11,886 nucleotides of DNA from the NCBI GenBank assembly GCA_000447185.1, contig KE647347.1:1525-13410 (forward strand), read 5' to 3'. Numbering within the stretch: position 1 is the stretch's first letter; every line of letters begins with the position of its first letter. Positions 1 to 7,270 of this stretch are shown piece by piece. Source of the stretch: Vairimorpha apis BRL 01. Its lineage: Eukaryota; Microsporidia; Nosematidae. A model generated the notes under the pieces. That model saw only the letters and a program-made list of their open reading frames with translations, was not told the origin of the DNA and did not search any database. The position numbers and the translations under genes are program-made.

Positions 1-630
1 GAAAAAGTATCTTAATTTAGTTAGTTGATAACAAATACTGAATATATATATCAAAATTAAAGATTAAAACAATATTAATACTTTGTATAAAGCCAAGGAT
101 ATCAAATATATAATATTAGAATTTTAACTATATATCTAGTAAATTAAAATGTAATGCTAGATTAGAAACAATTTAATATTATCTCAGTATAAATTTTTTT
201 TTGAAAACAAAAAAGTAATGTTATTATTATAATTAATAGGAATATAGTTTAATATTTTGATATCAAATGTAATAAAATTTCTTTTTTTGATTTGTAAAAA
301 TACATAATGAGATAGTTAGATGTATACATTGTTTTTATGTAAAAATATAATTTTAAAAGATTATTAAATTAAGAGAAAACTCAATATAAAAAATTTTGTT
401 TAATAGTAATTTCGGGATTAAAATCGCTACAACAGCATTAATTGATATTAAGATTTACCATAATTTGTTTAGAATTTTGTTATTAACAAAAATAAAATAA
501 TATAATTTTTGATATTTGTATTAACAATAAAGAAATTTTTTTATTAATCAAATAAGAAAATAATATTTATAATTTTCTATCTAATAACTATGTTAAAATT
601 AAAAAGCATGAACAAATTTTTTTTAAAAAC
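1..630. other. A+T-rich stretch without a recognised gene
   Basis: Stops occur in all frames. The only departure from A/T filler is a small GC bump at 411-440 (TTTCGGGATTAAAATCGC), which gives no tRNA fold or coding frame that I can support. Confidence 0.5.
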
Positions 631-940
631 ATGATATTATCTGTATTAAAAACTATCAGAAATATATGAAAGAACTTAAATTTACTTTACCTAAAGATGT
701 AAATTTTATAATTTATTAAAAAAATATTAGCTTCTATTTTTAATATTCGAAGAAGAGTAGGAAAATAAATAAAACTTAATAAGAAATGGTGACAAATTAG
801 TAAAAATTATACCTTTAAGAGTTATTCTATTAAAAATGCGATACATAAAATAATTAAACAAAACTTGAGCAAATTTTAGCTAAGAATTACATTGGAAACA
901 GTATTGAATATTGTCCTAATTTTAAATAATTATAAAAATT
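631..940 (+). pseudogene. Possible decayed protein gene, unrecognised
   Basis: Coding-like pieces follow each other on the plus strand: MILSVLKTIRNI (631-666), MKELKFTLPKDVNFIIY (666-716), ASIFNIRRRVGK (730-765), QISKNYTFKSYSIKNAIHK... (793-876) and LRITLETVLNIV (880-915). They are separated by stops at 667, 717, 766, 790 and 877. The amino acid make-up is more balanced and GC slightly higher than in the flanks. No family is recognised. In DNA this A+T-rich, short open stretches are common, so the call is tentative. Confidence 0.22.
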
Positions 941-1318
941 TTTATATAAACACAACAACATATAAATTATATACAAATAATAAATATTTGTTATTTTTGT
1001 ATTCTAAGAAAAGTTAATCAGTTTGTTTTAAATAATTTAAATTTTTTAAAATTTATTTTATTTCAGTTTGAAAAAACTTATAATTTGTTAAAGATTAATA
1101 AATATAATCTGTATATATTACTAAAATTAAAATACTTAAATAAACATTAAAATATTATTTTTGAAAAACTTTAGAACCATTAAAATCATTAAATAAAATT
1201 AACTTTATTTTTTATTATAAAAAATGTAAAATTTTGAAAATTATCTTTTTAAAGATGATGTACTAATAAAAAAACATAGAATGTTTACAAAAAAAAATAT
1301 TATATAAATGTATTTTAA

Positions 1319-1444
1319 ATGTCTAAACTTGAAGTTTTACTATGTTGCTTTTTATTTATCACAAAATCCTATTTAAAAAAAATCTTAAACATTTTAAACT
1401 TTTTTTTTAATTTTTATATAAAATCTTTATATTATTTAAATTAA
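1319..1444 (+). CDS. Short hydrophobic ORF, doubtful
   Basis: A 41-codon frame starts with ATG at 1319 (MSKLEVLLCCFLFITKS...), which would score as a signal peptide or membrane segment, and continues with a K/N/F/Y-rich tail to TAA 1442-1444. Poly-T/A DNA naturally encodes such F/L/I/K/N strings, no CCC-type motif precedes it, and no family is recognised. It is listed only because the first half has unusually varied codons. Confidence 0.15.
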   Translation: MSKLEVLLCCFLFITKSYLKKILNILNFFFNFYIKSLYYLN

Positions 1445-1935
1445 AATTTTAATTTTTACATGTAACTTTTTATATTTTTATTACGTTTATCAAAATAAAA
1501 AATACATATACATTTATATCACAATATTTTTAATAAATATATACAATAATTAAAATAAATTAATATCAAAATATAAATATAATATTTATGTAAAAAATAA
1601 CCAAATTATCGATATTTTAATATTCAAGATATTTTTCAACTGTATCTAATGTTATATATATATAATAATGCATGAAAGTTAGTTATTTTTATTTTTATGC
1701 AACAATTTATTTAAAGCTCATTTTTGTTATTTATAATAAAATTATTAATACTTAAATAAAAAATATTCTAGAATCATTTGATAAAATATGAACTCTAAAA
1801 ATTATTTAATCATTTGGGAAAATAATTACCATGTTGTTTAATTTAAATATTCAATTTATCATATATAATTTATAATTTAAGTTATTTTATTTTCTTAATC
1901 GATAAAATTTTAAATAGAGTTTAACCCCAACAAAT

Positions 1936-2051
1936 ATGAAGCAGGAAAAAAAATGAGAAACGTCTTATTACAACACAAAAAAGTAAATAAAAGTATTATT
2001 ATTAAAAACAAAAGTGTACGAACGAAGTCTCTTGTGGAGAGCTACCTTTGA
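1936..2051 (+). pseudogene. Candidate small basic gene with a frame break at A8
   Basis: ATG at 1936 follows a CCCC run (1925-1928), a context like the CCC start motif. The frame begins MKQEKK and stops at TGA 1954-1956 directly after an A8 run (1946-1953). One base later the other frame is open from ATG 1953 for 32 codons (MRNVLLQHKKVNKSIIIKNK..., then a second half ending VESYL) to TGA 2049-2051. The peptide is basic and the GC content is raised compared with the flanks. I do not recognise a family. The break resembles those in RIO1 and the LRR gene. It may equally be a chance frame across a GC-raised island or an RNA gene. Confidence 0.28.
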
Positions 2052-2095
2052 TTTAGAGCTTTTCGCCAAGACTTTGTCTCAAATCATAGATAAGT
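2010..2095. other. GC-raised island of unknown nature
   Basis: About 85 bases have clearly higher GC than everything around them. AAGTCTCTTG near 2025-2034 can pair, with a two-base bulge, with CAAGACTT near 2067-2074, enclosing a second weaker stem around AGCT elements. The plus strand also has an open frame here (YERSLLWRATFDLELFAK...). A structured non-coding RNA, the end of a small gene, or a transposon scrap are all possible. I could not fit a tRNA cloverleaf, 5S rRNA or U6 motif. Confidence 0.35.
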
Positions 2096-2099
2096 TTTT

Positions 2100-2856
2100 A
2101 TATATATAGTGTAATTTATTTACTTTTTTTGTCAAATTTTTAATTTTAATTTCTAATAAAATATCTTTTGACTTTTTTAATTATTAAGAATCTAAATAAC
2201 TAATTAAATTAAGTATTAGTGTTACAACATTAAATTATTGATATAAAAAATTTTAAAATAATTATTATCTACCTTTCAAATATATTAAAAATACTTTAGT
2301 TTTTTTATTATTTTTTAATAAAATAATATATAGATAATTTTTTGTATTTATTAAATATATAATATACAGTATATAATGTTGTATAATTGATTTTATATTT
2401 ATTAATATCTTCTTATTTACTTTTGGTTTATTTTAAGTGTAGAATAAATTAATGTGTTTATTAAAGTAAAATTACTATCAAGCAGTAAACATTTTACATC
2501 TAACGTTTAAATTTTATATATAAATTTATCATAAAAAAAGATTTTTTTAATTTTAAATTGTAAAAAATTGATACAAAAAAATATTCAATTTATGCAAAAA
2601 TTTAAAAAAAAAAATGAAAATATTATCTATATTATTTTTAAAATATTTACATCAAAAAGAAATGTAAATTTGCTTTTTTGTGAATAAAATTTTTTTTTAA
2701 AAGTAAAAAGACCTAAAATTTTGTTTTAAATTTTAAATTATCACAAGAACACAAAAAAATTTCAATAATTATATTTATTTGCAAAACTCTATAACATTTT
2801 CTTTAAAAACTTATTGTAATTATGTTAAATACCATAATTGTTTTAAAAATATAACA
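2100..2856. other. A+T-rich stretch without a recognised gene
   Basis: This is a homopolymer-rich spacer between the GC-raised island and the 3' end of RIO1. No frame of coding character and no RNA gene was recognised. Confidence 0.5.
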
Positions 2857-2862
2857 TTTATT
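2857..2862 (-). promoter_or_regulatory. AATAAA polyadenylation signal candidate after RIO1
   Basis: The minus strand carries AATAAA starting 15 bases after the last base of the RIO1 tail stop (TAA 2877-2879). The distance suits a compact 3' untranslated region. Because the DNA is so A+T-rich the hexamer can occur by chance, so position is the only real support. Confidence 0.35.
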
Positions 2863-2876
2863 GAAACGAAAAAAAA

Positions 2877-2978
2877 TTATTTTTTCTTTTTTCGTCCAAC
2901 ATATTTTTTAAAAATTCTATGTTTTTCTATTTTACTTATTTTATAAGCTCTTCTTTCTCTATTAAATTCTTTTACAAG
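2877..2978 (-). CDS. RIO1: RIO1 basic C-terminal tail in a third frame
   Basis: These 33 codons follow the RIO1 core in a shifted frame and end at TAA 2877-2879. The residues read LVKEFNRERRAYKISK..., then a run ending GRKKKK. RIO1 proteins typically end with a KE-x-R/K-RE-(K/R)R-x-x-K-x-x-K motif and a polybasic terminus, and this matches in order and position. The tail frame has a stop at 2985-2987, and the core frame stops at 2972-2974. The switch must therefore fall in the few bases between them, essentially inside the A8 run at 2979-2986. The stretch has no ATG and cannot be an independent gene. Confidence 0.75.
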   Translation of the reverse strand, partial: LVKEFNRERRAYKISKIEKHRIFKKYVGRKKKK

Positions 2979-4272
2979 TTTTTTTTATCTTTTTTGCTTA
3001 GTTGTTTTTCATCAGCAAGATTAAGATTTTCATTAATATTATTTTCTACTACAAAATGTTCTTCATCTTGATTTTTTCCAGTAAAAATATTAATATCTTC
3101 TAAATTTGCTATATCATCTAATTTATTAGGAATAAAAGTTTTTTTATTTAGATCAAAATCTTTTAAATATTCTGGAATATCGAACTTGGTTATATGAACA
3201 AATAAATCATTCAAATGATGCGTATTTGCACCTATTTTTTTAAAAAAATTATTTATATTTATTAAGTCTGATATTAAAAATTCTGTGGCATTTATATGAT
3301 CTTTCTCTACACTCTGTCCCACATCTATAACGTAAACTATATTTTTAAAATATAATAAATTATATTCACTCATATCAGCATGAATTAAATTACATTTATT
3401 GTACATTTCATCTATAATTTTTATAACTTGATTATAACAATCATCAACATCTTCAATATATGCATCCTTAAGTTTTGATGCAGGCTCACCAATTAAACTC
3501 ATAATTAAAATATTCCTTTTTAAATATATTGGAATAGGAGATGGAATGTTATTTTTGTTTAATCTTTTTAAATTTCTAACCTCTTTTTCTGCCCATAATT
3601 TTATTAATTTTCTGCTATTTTTAGTACAAAAATTTTTAAATCTTTTTTCACCTTCTAAGTATCTTTCTCTGTCTTTAAATGACATAGCAGAAGTTTTATA
3701 AATTTTGATAGCAACACTAATGTGATTATCTTGTATTTTATTTTCAACAAATTCTTCAACTTTAAAATCATCACTAAAAGAAAAATTGGTATCTATAGTG
3801 TTTTCTGTAATTTTCAAACTCAAATTATCTTTTATATCTGCGGATTTTTTTCTTAAATTTAAAAAAGTACTACTATTAATTAAGCTATCTTTATTTTTTT
3901 CAATTTTTTCCTCAATTTTCTTTTACTTACGGTTATTACATCATTATTTTTTATTTGATTTAAAACTGTTTCAACACCATTTTCACCAGCAAGTTTTAAC
4001 ATTTCTAGCAATTTACTAGTACAAAATATATTTTTTTCTTTTTCATTAAGAACATGAATATTTTTTATATATTTAGAGTATAATTCTGTACTAGCAAGTC
4101 CCATATATACATTAGCTTCTTTTCCAGTGCATATACTACCTTGTAATTCAATTATTTTATTTCTAATTATTAATTTATCCAAAATTGATATTGTTTTTTT
4201 ATCTAATACTTTATCTTTAGTAGTTCTGTCAGATTTATCTTTTCTAATTTTAACTTCTTTACATATTTTCAT
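2877..4272 (-). CDS. RIO1: RIO1-type atypical protein kinase, whole locus with two frame breaks
   Basis: RIO1 is an atypical kinase/ATPase that drives late cytoplasmic maturation of the 40S ribosomal subunit. The locus reads as one protein of about 465 residues across three frames, close to the length of yeast Rio1. In order it shows the pre-kinase motif SDRTTKDKVLD, the ATP loop CTGKEANVY, the beta-3 lysine in AIKIYKTS, the RIO1-typical FKDRERY and WAEKEVRNL, the catalytic loop HADMSEYN, the metal site IDVGQSVE, and a basic C-terminal tail. Frame 1 (4272-3880) and frame 2 (open 3922-2972) overlap by about 40 bases. Frame 2 and the tail frame (open 2984-2877) meet in an A8 run. Both breaks equal one missing base. 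Family identity is certain from the motifs; whether the breaks are real or assembly errors cannot be decided here. AGACCCAT sits directly before the ATG and AATAAA lies 15 bases past the last stop. Confidence 0.9.
2972..3823 (-). CDS. RIO1: RIO1 kinase domain: catalytic core
   Basis: This second frame carries nearly the whole catalytic core. Numbering from the TTG at 3823, the ATP-binding lysine is K40 (AIKIYKTS). The RIO1-specific flexible loop follows (FKDRERYLEGEKRF), then WAEKEVRNLKRL near 77-88, IPSPIPI, the hinge region LIMSLIGEPASKLKD, the catalytic loop HADMSEYN with D150 and N155, and the metal-binding D167 in IDVGQSVEKDH, the family's likely phospho-acceptor aspartate. No ATG begins this frame: it is open upstream to 3922, where a TAA closes it, and overlaps the N-terminal frame. 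TTG at 3823 is therefore an arbitrary boundary, not a credible start. The frame ends at TAA 2972-2974 just after an A8 run, while the conserved C-terminal tail continues in another frame. The first 38 residues belong to the N-lobe insertion. Confidence 0.9.
   Translation of the reverse strand: MSLKITENTIDTNFSFSDDFKVEEFVENKIQDNHISVAIKIYKTSAMSFKDRERYLEGEKRFKNFCTKNSRKLIKLWAEKEVRNLKRLNKNNIPSPIPIYLKRNILIMSLIGEPASKLKDAYIEDVDDCYNQVIKIIDEMYNKCNLIHADMSEYNLLYFKNIVYVIDVGQSVEKDHINATEFLISDLININNFFKKIGANTHHLNDLFVHITKFDIPEYLKDFDLNKKTFIPNKLDDIANLEDINIFTGKNQDEEHFVVENNINENLNLADEKQLSKKDKKNL
3880..4272 (-). CDS. RIO1: RIO1 N-terminal part: winged-helix end and ATP loop
   Basis: This is the first reading frame of the RIO1 locus, 130 residues from ATG at 4272. 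Residues 13-56 are the recognisable RIO1 part: SDRTTKDKVLD, a helix, then the nucleotide-binding loop CTGKEANVY at 48-56. Most family members have S where this has C at the loop start. Residues 60-114 match nothing I recognise in RIO1 and begin a large insertion. The last 16 residues (VSKRKLRKKLKK...) are lysine/arginine-rich and end at a TAA after an A7 run; the true protein probably leaves this frame between 3922 and 3883. The start is supported by the CCC-type motif three bases upstream. Alone, this piece lacks the catalytic lysine, aspartates and C-lobe, so it cannot be an active kinase. Confidence 0.85.
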   Translation of the reverse strand: MKICKEVKIRKDKSDRTTKDKVLDKKTISILDKLIIRNKIIELQGSICTGKEANVYMGLASTELYSKYIKNIHVLNEKEKNIFCTSKLLEMLKLAGENGVETVLNQIKNNDVITVSKRKLRKKLKKIKIA

Positions 4273-4280
4273 ATGGGTCT
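4273..4280 (-). promoter_or_regulatory. CCC-type start-proximal motif of RIO1 (AGACCCAT)
   Basis: On the minus strand AGACCCAT directly precedes the RIO1 ATG. CCC in an otherwise almost pure A/T flank is conspicuous. Microsporidian genes often carry a CCC-like motif within a few bases of the start codon, thought to mark transcription and translation initiation with very short leaders. The same AGACC core precedes the LRR gene start in this window. It supports 4272 as the genuine start. Confidence 0.55.
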
Positions 4281-4491
4281 AAAAAAATAATTACAATTTT
4301 TGCTTATTAAATAAACTATATTTTTTGTTTTTTATGGTAATAAAACAATTTTAGAATATTGTTAAAAATTTAAAATTTTTAATAACTATCATTTTTATAT
4401 ATATGAATAAAATAAATATTGTGTTTAGCTAATGTTATTGAAATAAATAATGATTAAATGAAGAATTATGTTAAACTAATATTATTTATCA

Positions 4492-4635
4492 TAAAATTTT
4501 ATAAAAACTAATAATGTTAAATCTTCGTAAGAACATAAAGTTCATGTAAGTTCTCTTCAAAATATTTGACTTTTCCACATTTAAAATTATTCTACTTATT
4601 TTATTAAAAACAATTCTATCTATATGAGCTTTATT
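4492..4635 (-). pseudogene. Coding-like minus-strand fragment, unrecognised
   Basis: A 48-codon minus-strand frame lies between TAA 4636-4638 and TGA 4489-4491, upstream of RIO1 on the same strand. It reads HIDRIVFNKISRIILNVEKS and then NILKRTYMNFMFLRRFN..., a balanced mixture unlike the surrounding K/N/I/F filler. It has no ATG near its beginning, and nothing coding-like continues on either side in the same frame. I do not recognise a family. It may be the remnant of a decayed gene or a chance open stretch. Confidence 0.25.
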
Positions 4636-5109
4636 TTATGAATTAATATTTATTCATATTTAATAAATTTAAATAAAAATAATTACGAACATATTAACTA
4701 ATATACTAAAAATTTTAAATTTTATTTTATATTTTGCTATTAAATACTATATAAAATATTTTATAATTATTTTTGAACAATGTTAATTATTACTATTAAA
4801 TTTAAAAAAATAGTAATATTATATTTTTCTTATTAAAATTATTAGTTTTCATTATATAATAATTTGGTAATTTAAAAACAATGAAAATTTAATAAATTGT
4901 ATTAATATTACTTGATAACATTAAAAAACTTAAATTATGGAAACTTTTAAATGATTATTTAAGAATTGAAGAAAGAAAATAAATATAAAAAAGAGATTTT
5001 ATGATACATATATATATTTTTTCAAATTTTACGATCAAAAAATTTCTAATCTATAAAAAAGTAAATGTAAATTATTTAAATTTGTTAATTGAAACTTTAT
5101 TTTTGTATA

Positions 5110-5154
5110 ACATCATATATTTAGTTTTATTTTTATTTTTATTATATATGATGT
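5110..5154. repeat. Inverted repeat, 11-bp perfect arms
   Basis: ACATCATATAT at 5110-5120 is the exact reverse complement of ATATATGATGT at 5144-5154, with a 23-base T-rich spacer. It could form a hairpin or cruciform. No gene is close enough to make it an obvious terminator, and short A/T palindromes are expected by chance here. Confidence 0.4.
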
Positions 5155-5547
5155 AATCATGGTTCATTATTTACTATTAATCAAATAATGTTTTAAAAAA
5201 CTAAAATTAATACAATTTTAAGGTTTTTTTAGTTATATCTAATTCATTTTTTATAATATATATCTAAAAAAAGCATTGTTTATATTGATAAAATTATTAA
5301 TAAAATGATGTTTTAAATTTTATTAGCTTTTAAAAATTGAATTTTTCTATATAATGTGTTAAATAATTAAGTGTAAAAATATTATTATTAAATTATAAAA
5401 TCATTATAAATTTAAGTAAAAAAATTTGTTTTCATATTTTAGAAAATTTAGTTAATATAATCTCTAGAAATAATTAGAAATCACTGTAATTTATTAAAAA
5501 TATAAAATTTTTGATATTTACTAATGTTCTTAAAGTTACTTTTCTAT

Positions 5548-5727
5548 AATTTTGTATTTTAATTGAATTAAAATTAATAAATATTTAAATAAGAACGATT
5601 ATGATGTTTCAATTTAACTTGAAAAATAGTTACTTAAAATTTTGTATTTTACTTGAAATATAATTAATAAATATTTAAATAAGAACGATTATTATGTTTC
5701 AATTTAACTTGAAAAATAGTTACCTAA
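5548..5727. repeat. Tandem duplication of a 90-bp unit
   Basis: Two head-to-tail copies, 5548-5637 and 5638-5727, have an exact 90-base period and about five substitutions. The shared core includes TAAATAAGAACGATTAT followed by ATGTTTCAATTTAACTTG and GAAAAATAGTTAC. Neither strand has a continuous frame. This is a recent local duplication in non-coding DNA. Confidence 0.85.
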
Positions 5728-6778
5728 TTATTTAAAGTTACCGATGCCACATATGATATTCTATACGATTAAATTTTTTTCTATATCTAATTATTTTTTT
5801 GCATGTTTTGTTAAATAAAATTTAAAAATATATATATTGTTGATGCTGCAAACTAAGCAACTTAAATTAAAATTCTGTTATTTACAATTTACATTAATCA
5901 AAAATATATTTATTTGATATTTTTTACTAAAAATAAATTATTTTTTGATCTAAATAACAATCTAAAATTATAAAATGTAAAATAAATAGTAATTTTAACA
6001 ATGTATACAAAAAATTATAGTATTTTTTATCAGTGACATTTTATTACAGATAAATTAAAAAAAAATCAAAATTATAATATTAAAGAATTTTTTTACATTA
6101 TTTTAGATTTTTATATTACAAAATATTGTAATTTTCAAAATTTAAATTATTTTTTTTAACACTTTTATTAATAGTATTAAACTATTTTTTTAAACAAGTA
6201 TTAAACTAAATTTTAACGTAACTTGAAACATTGAATTTTTTAAGCAATTTAAAAGCTTTAAAAAATAAAATTAATTCATCGATTTTAATATGGAGTTTAA
6301 TTTATCTTTAAATATACATAAATTCAATTTAAATTTAGTTTTTATTTGATTTAAAAAAACTAATTAATTATAGGAAATGCAAAAGTAAAACCACTTATTT
6401 TGATTAAAACTTAGTTAAAATTTTTTATTTGATTTAAAAATAAATAGTAAAAAATTCTCTCATTTTATAAATTAAAATATACAAGTTGATTGTAATTTTA
6501 TTATAAATTTTTAAAAATTAATTTTAATATTATGTATTAATTAATTTCTATAATAAATTTAGTTAAAATTTCAATTTTGTTATTTATTTTATAAGTGTTC
6601 AATGTGAAATATTTATGTTATTATTGTTTCTGCAAAAAAAATCAATAAAATACATAATAAAATAAAATTATAAAATGAAGATTTAACTACTAACATATAA
6701 CTTATTTTTTTTAATTTGTATTTTTAATTGTCAAAATAATAAGAAAAATTATTATAAATATTTTTAAAAAAAGATACT

Positions 6779-7270
6779 TTATTGTTTAAACGTAAAATTT
6801 TCATTAATTGTATTAAAACCGATAAAATCACCCTCATCATCTTTGCACATTCTATCAATCTCTAATGTTAATTTTAGTTTATTTTTTCTAAGTTCTAATA
6901 TAGATTTATGAATACGTAAGATTTTAAATCCCTTCAAGTTTAATCTTTTTAAATTTTTTAATTTGGAAAAATCAAAATTAAGATTTCCGTCACACCTTTC
7001 AAAATCTAGTTCATCATATTCACGTTGTAATGTTAATTTTTTAAGATTTAATAATGATGAAAATGATTCAGGAATACTATTTAATTTATGATCAATTATT
7101 CGTATTTCCTCAAGATTTTGTAATTTACTTATTGAAATAGGAAGTTTTTTTATTGGATTATCGCATAAAACTAGTTTTTCTAAATTTACAAGATTACCAA
7201 AAGATTCAGGTAAAGTTGTAAAACTTTGTCCACAAATATTTATTATCTTAAGATTTTTTAAAAGGCACAT
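6779..7270 (-). CDS. LRR protein, C-terminal frame
   Basis: Counted from ATG 7270 this is 163 residues, but the frame is open upstream to 7321 and the extra codons complete an LRR (VFHSIKNLPNE before MCLLKNL). The internal methionine is therefore probably not the true start. At least three clean 23-residue repeats follow: INICGQSFTTLPESFGNLVNLEK, then LVLCDNPIKKLPISISKLQ and so on, then HKLNSIPESFSSLLNLKK. After an irregular acidic stretch (EYDELDFERCDG) come two weaker units (FSKLKNLKRLNLKGFKIL and IHKSILELRKNKLKLTLEI). The protein ends NENFTFKQ at TAA 6779. No transmembrane segment or anchor signal is visible at the C-terminus. Confidence 0.82.
   Translation of the reverse strand: MCLLKNLKIINICGQSFTTLPESFGNLVNLEKLVLCDNPIKKLPISISKLQNLEEIRIIDHKLNSIPESFSSLLNLKKLTLQREYDELDFERCDGNLNFDFSKLKNLKRLNLKGFKILRIHKSILELRKNKLKLTLEIDRMCKDDEGDFIGFNTINENFTFKQ

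Larger units (their letters stand above)
4640..6778. other. Long A+T-rich desert between the LRR gene and the RIO1 side
   Basis: Apart from the inverted repeat at 5110-5154 and the 90-bp duplication at 5548-5727, nothing is recognised. A small GC bump at 5738-5750 (TTACCGATGCCAC) sits in a short F/Y/I-rich frame that is not convincing. Confidence 0.5.

Noticed and set aside
2010..2095. tRNA in the GC-raised island
   Set aside because: No T-loop consensus and no consistent cloverleaf could be drawn on either strand.
3821..3823. TTG as start of an independent kinase gene
   Set aside because: The frame is open upstream to 3922, the ATP loop lies in the preceding frame, and TTG is an implausible nuclear start here; it is a middle part of RIO1.
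3894..3900. Programmed -1 ribosomal slippery heptamer at the first RIO1 break
   Set aside because: In the incoming frame the run reads G-AAA-AAA, which is not a canonical X-XXY-YYZ site, and no downstream structure is evident. Simple homopolymer length change explains it better.
3786..4019. 77-codon plus-strand frame opposite RIO1
   Set aside because: It is the antisense shadow of the RIO1 coding region, rich in F/L/S from the K-rich sense strand, with no motif and no start signal.
7268..7270. ATG 7270 as start of a second LRR gene
   Set aside because: The LRR pattern continues upstream in the same frame to 7321 and into the first frame across an A7 run, and no AGACC motif precedes this ATG.
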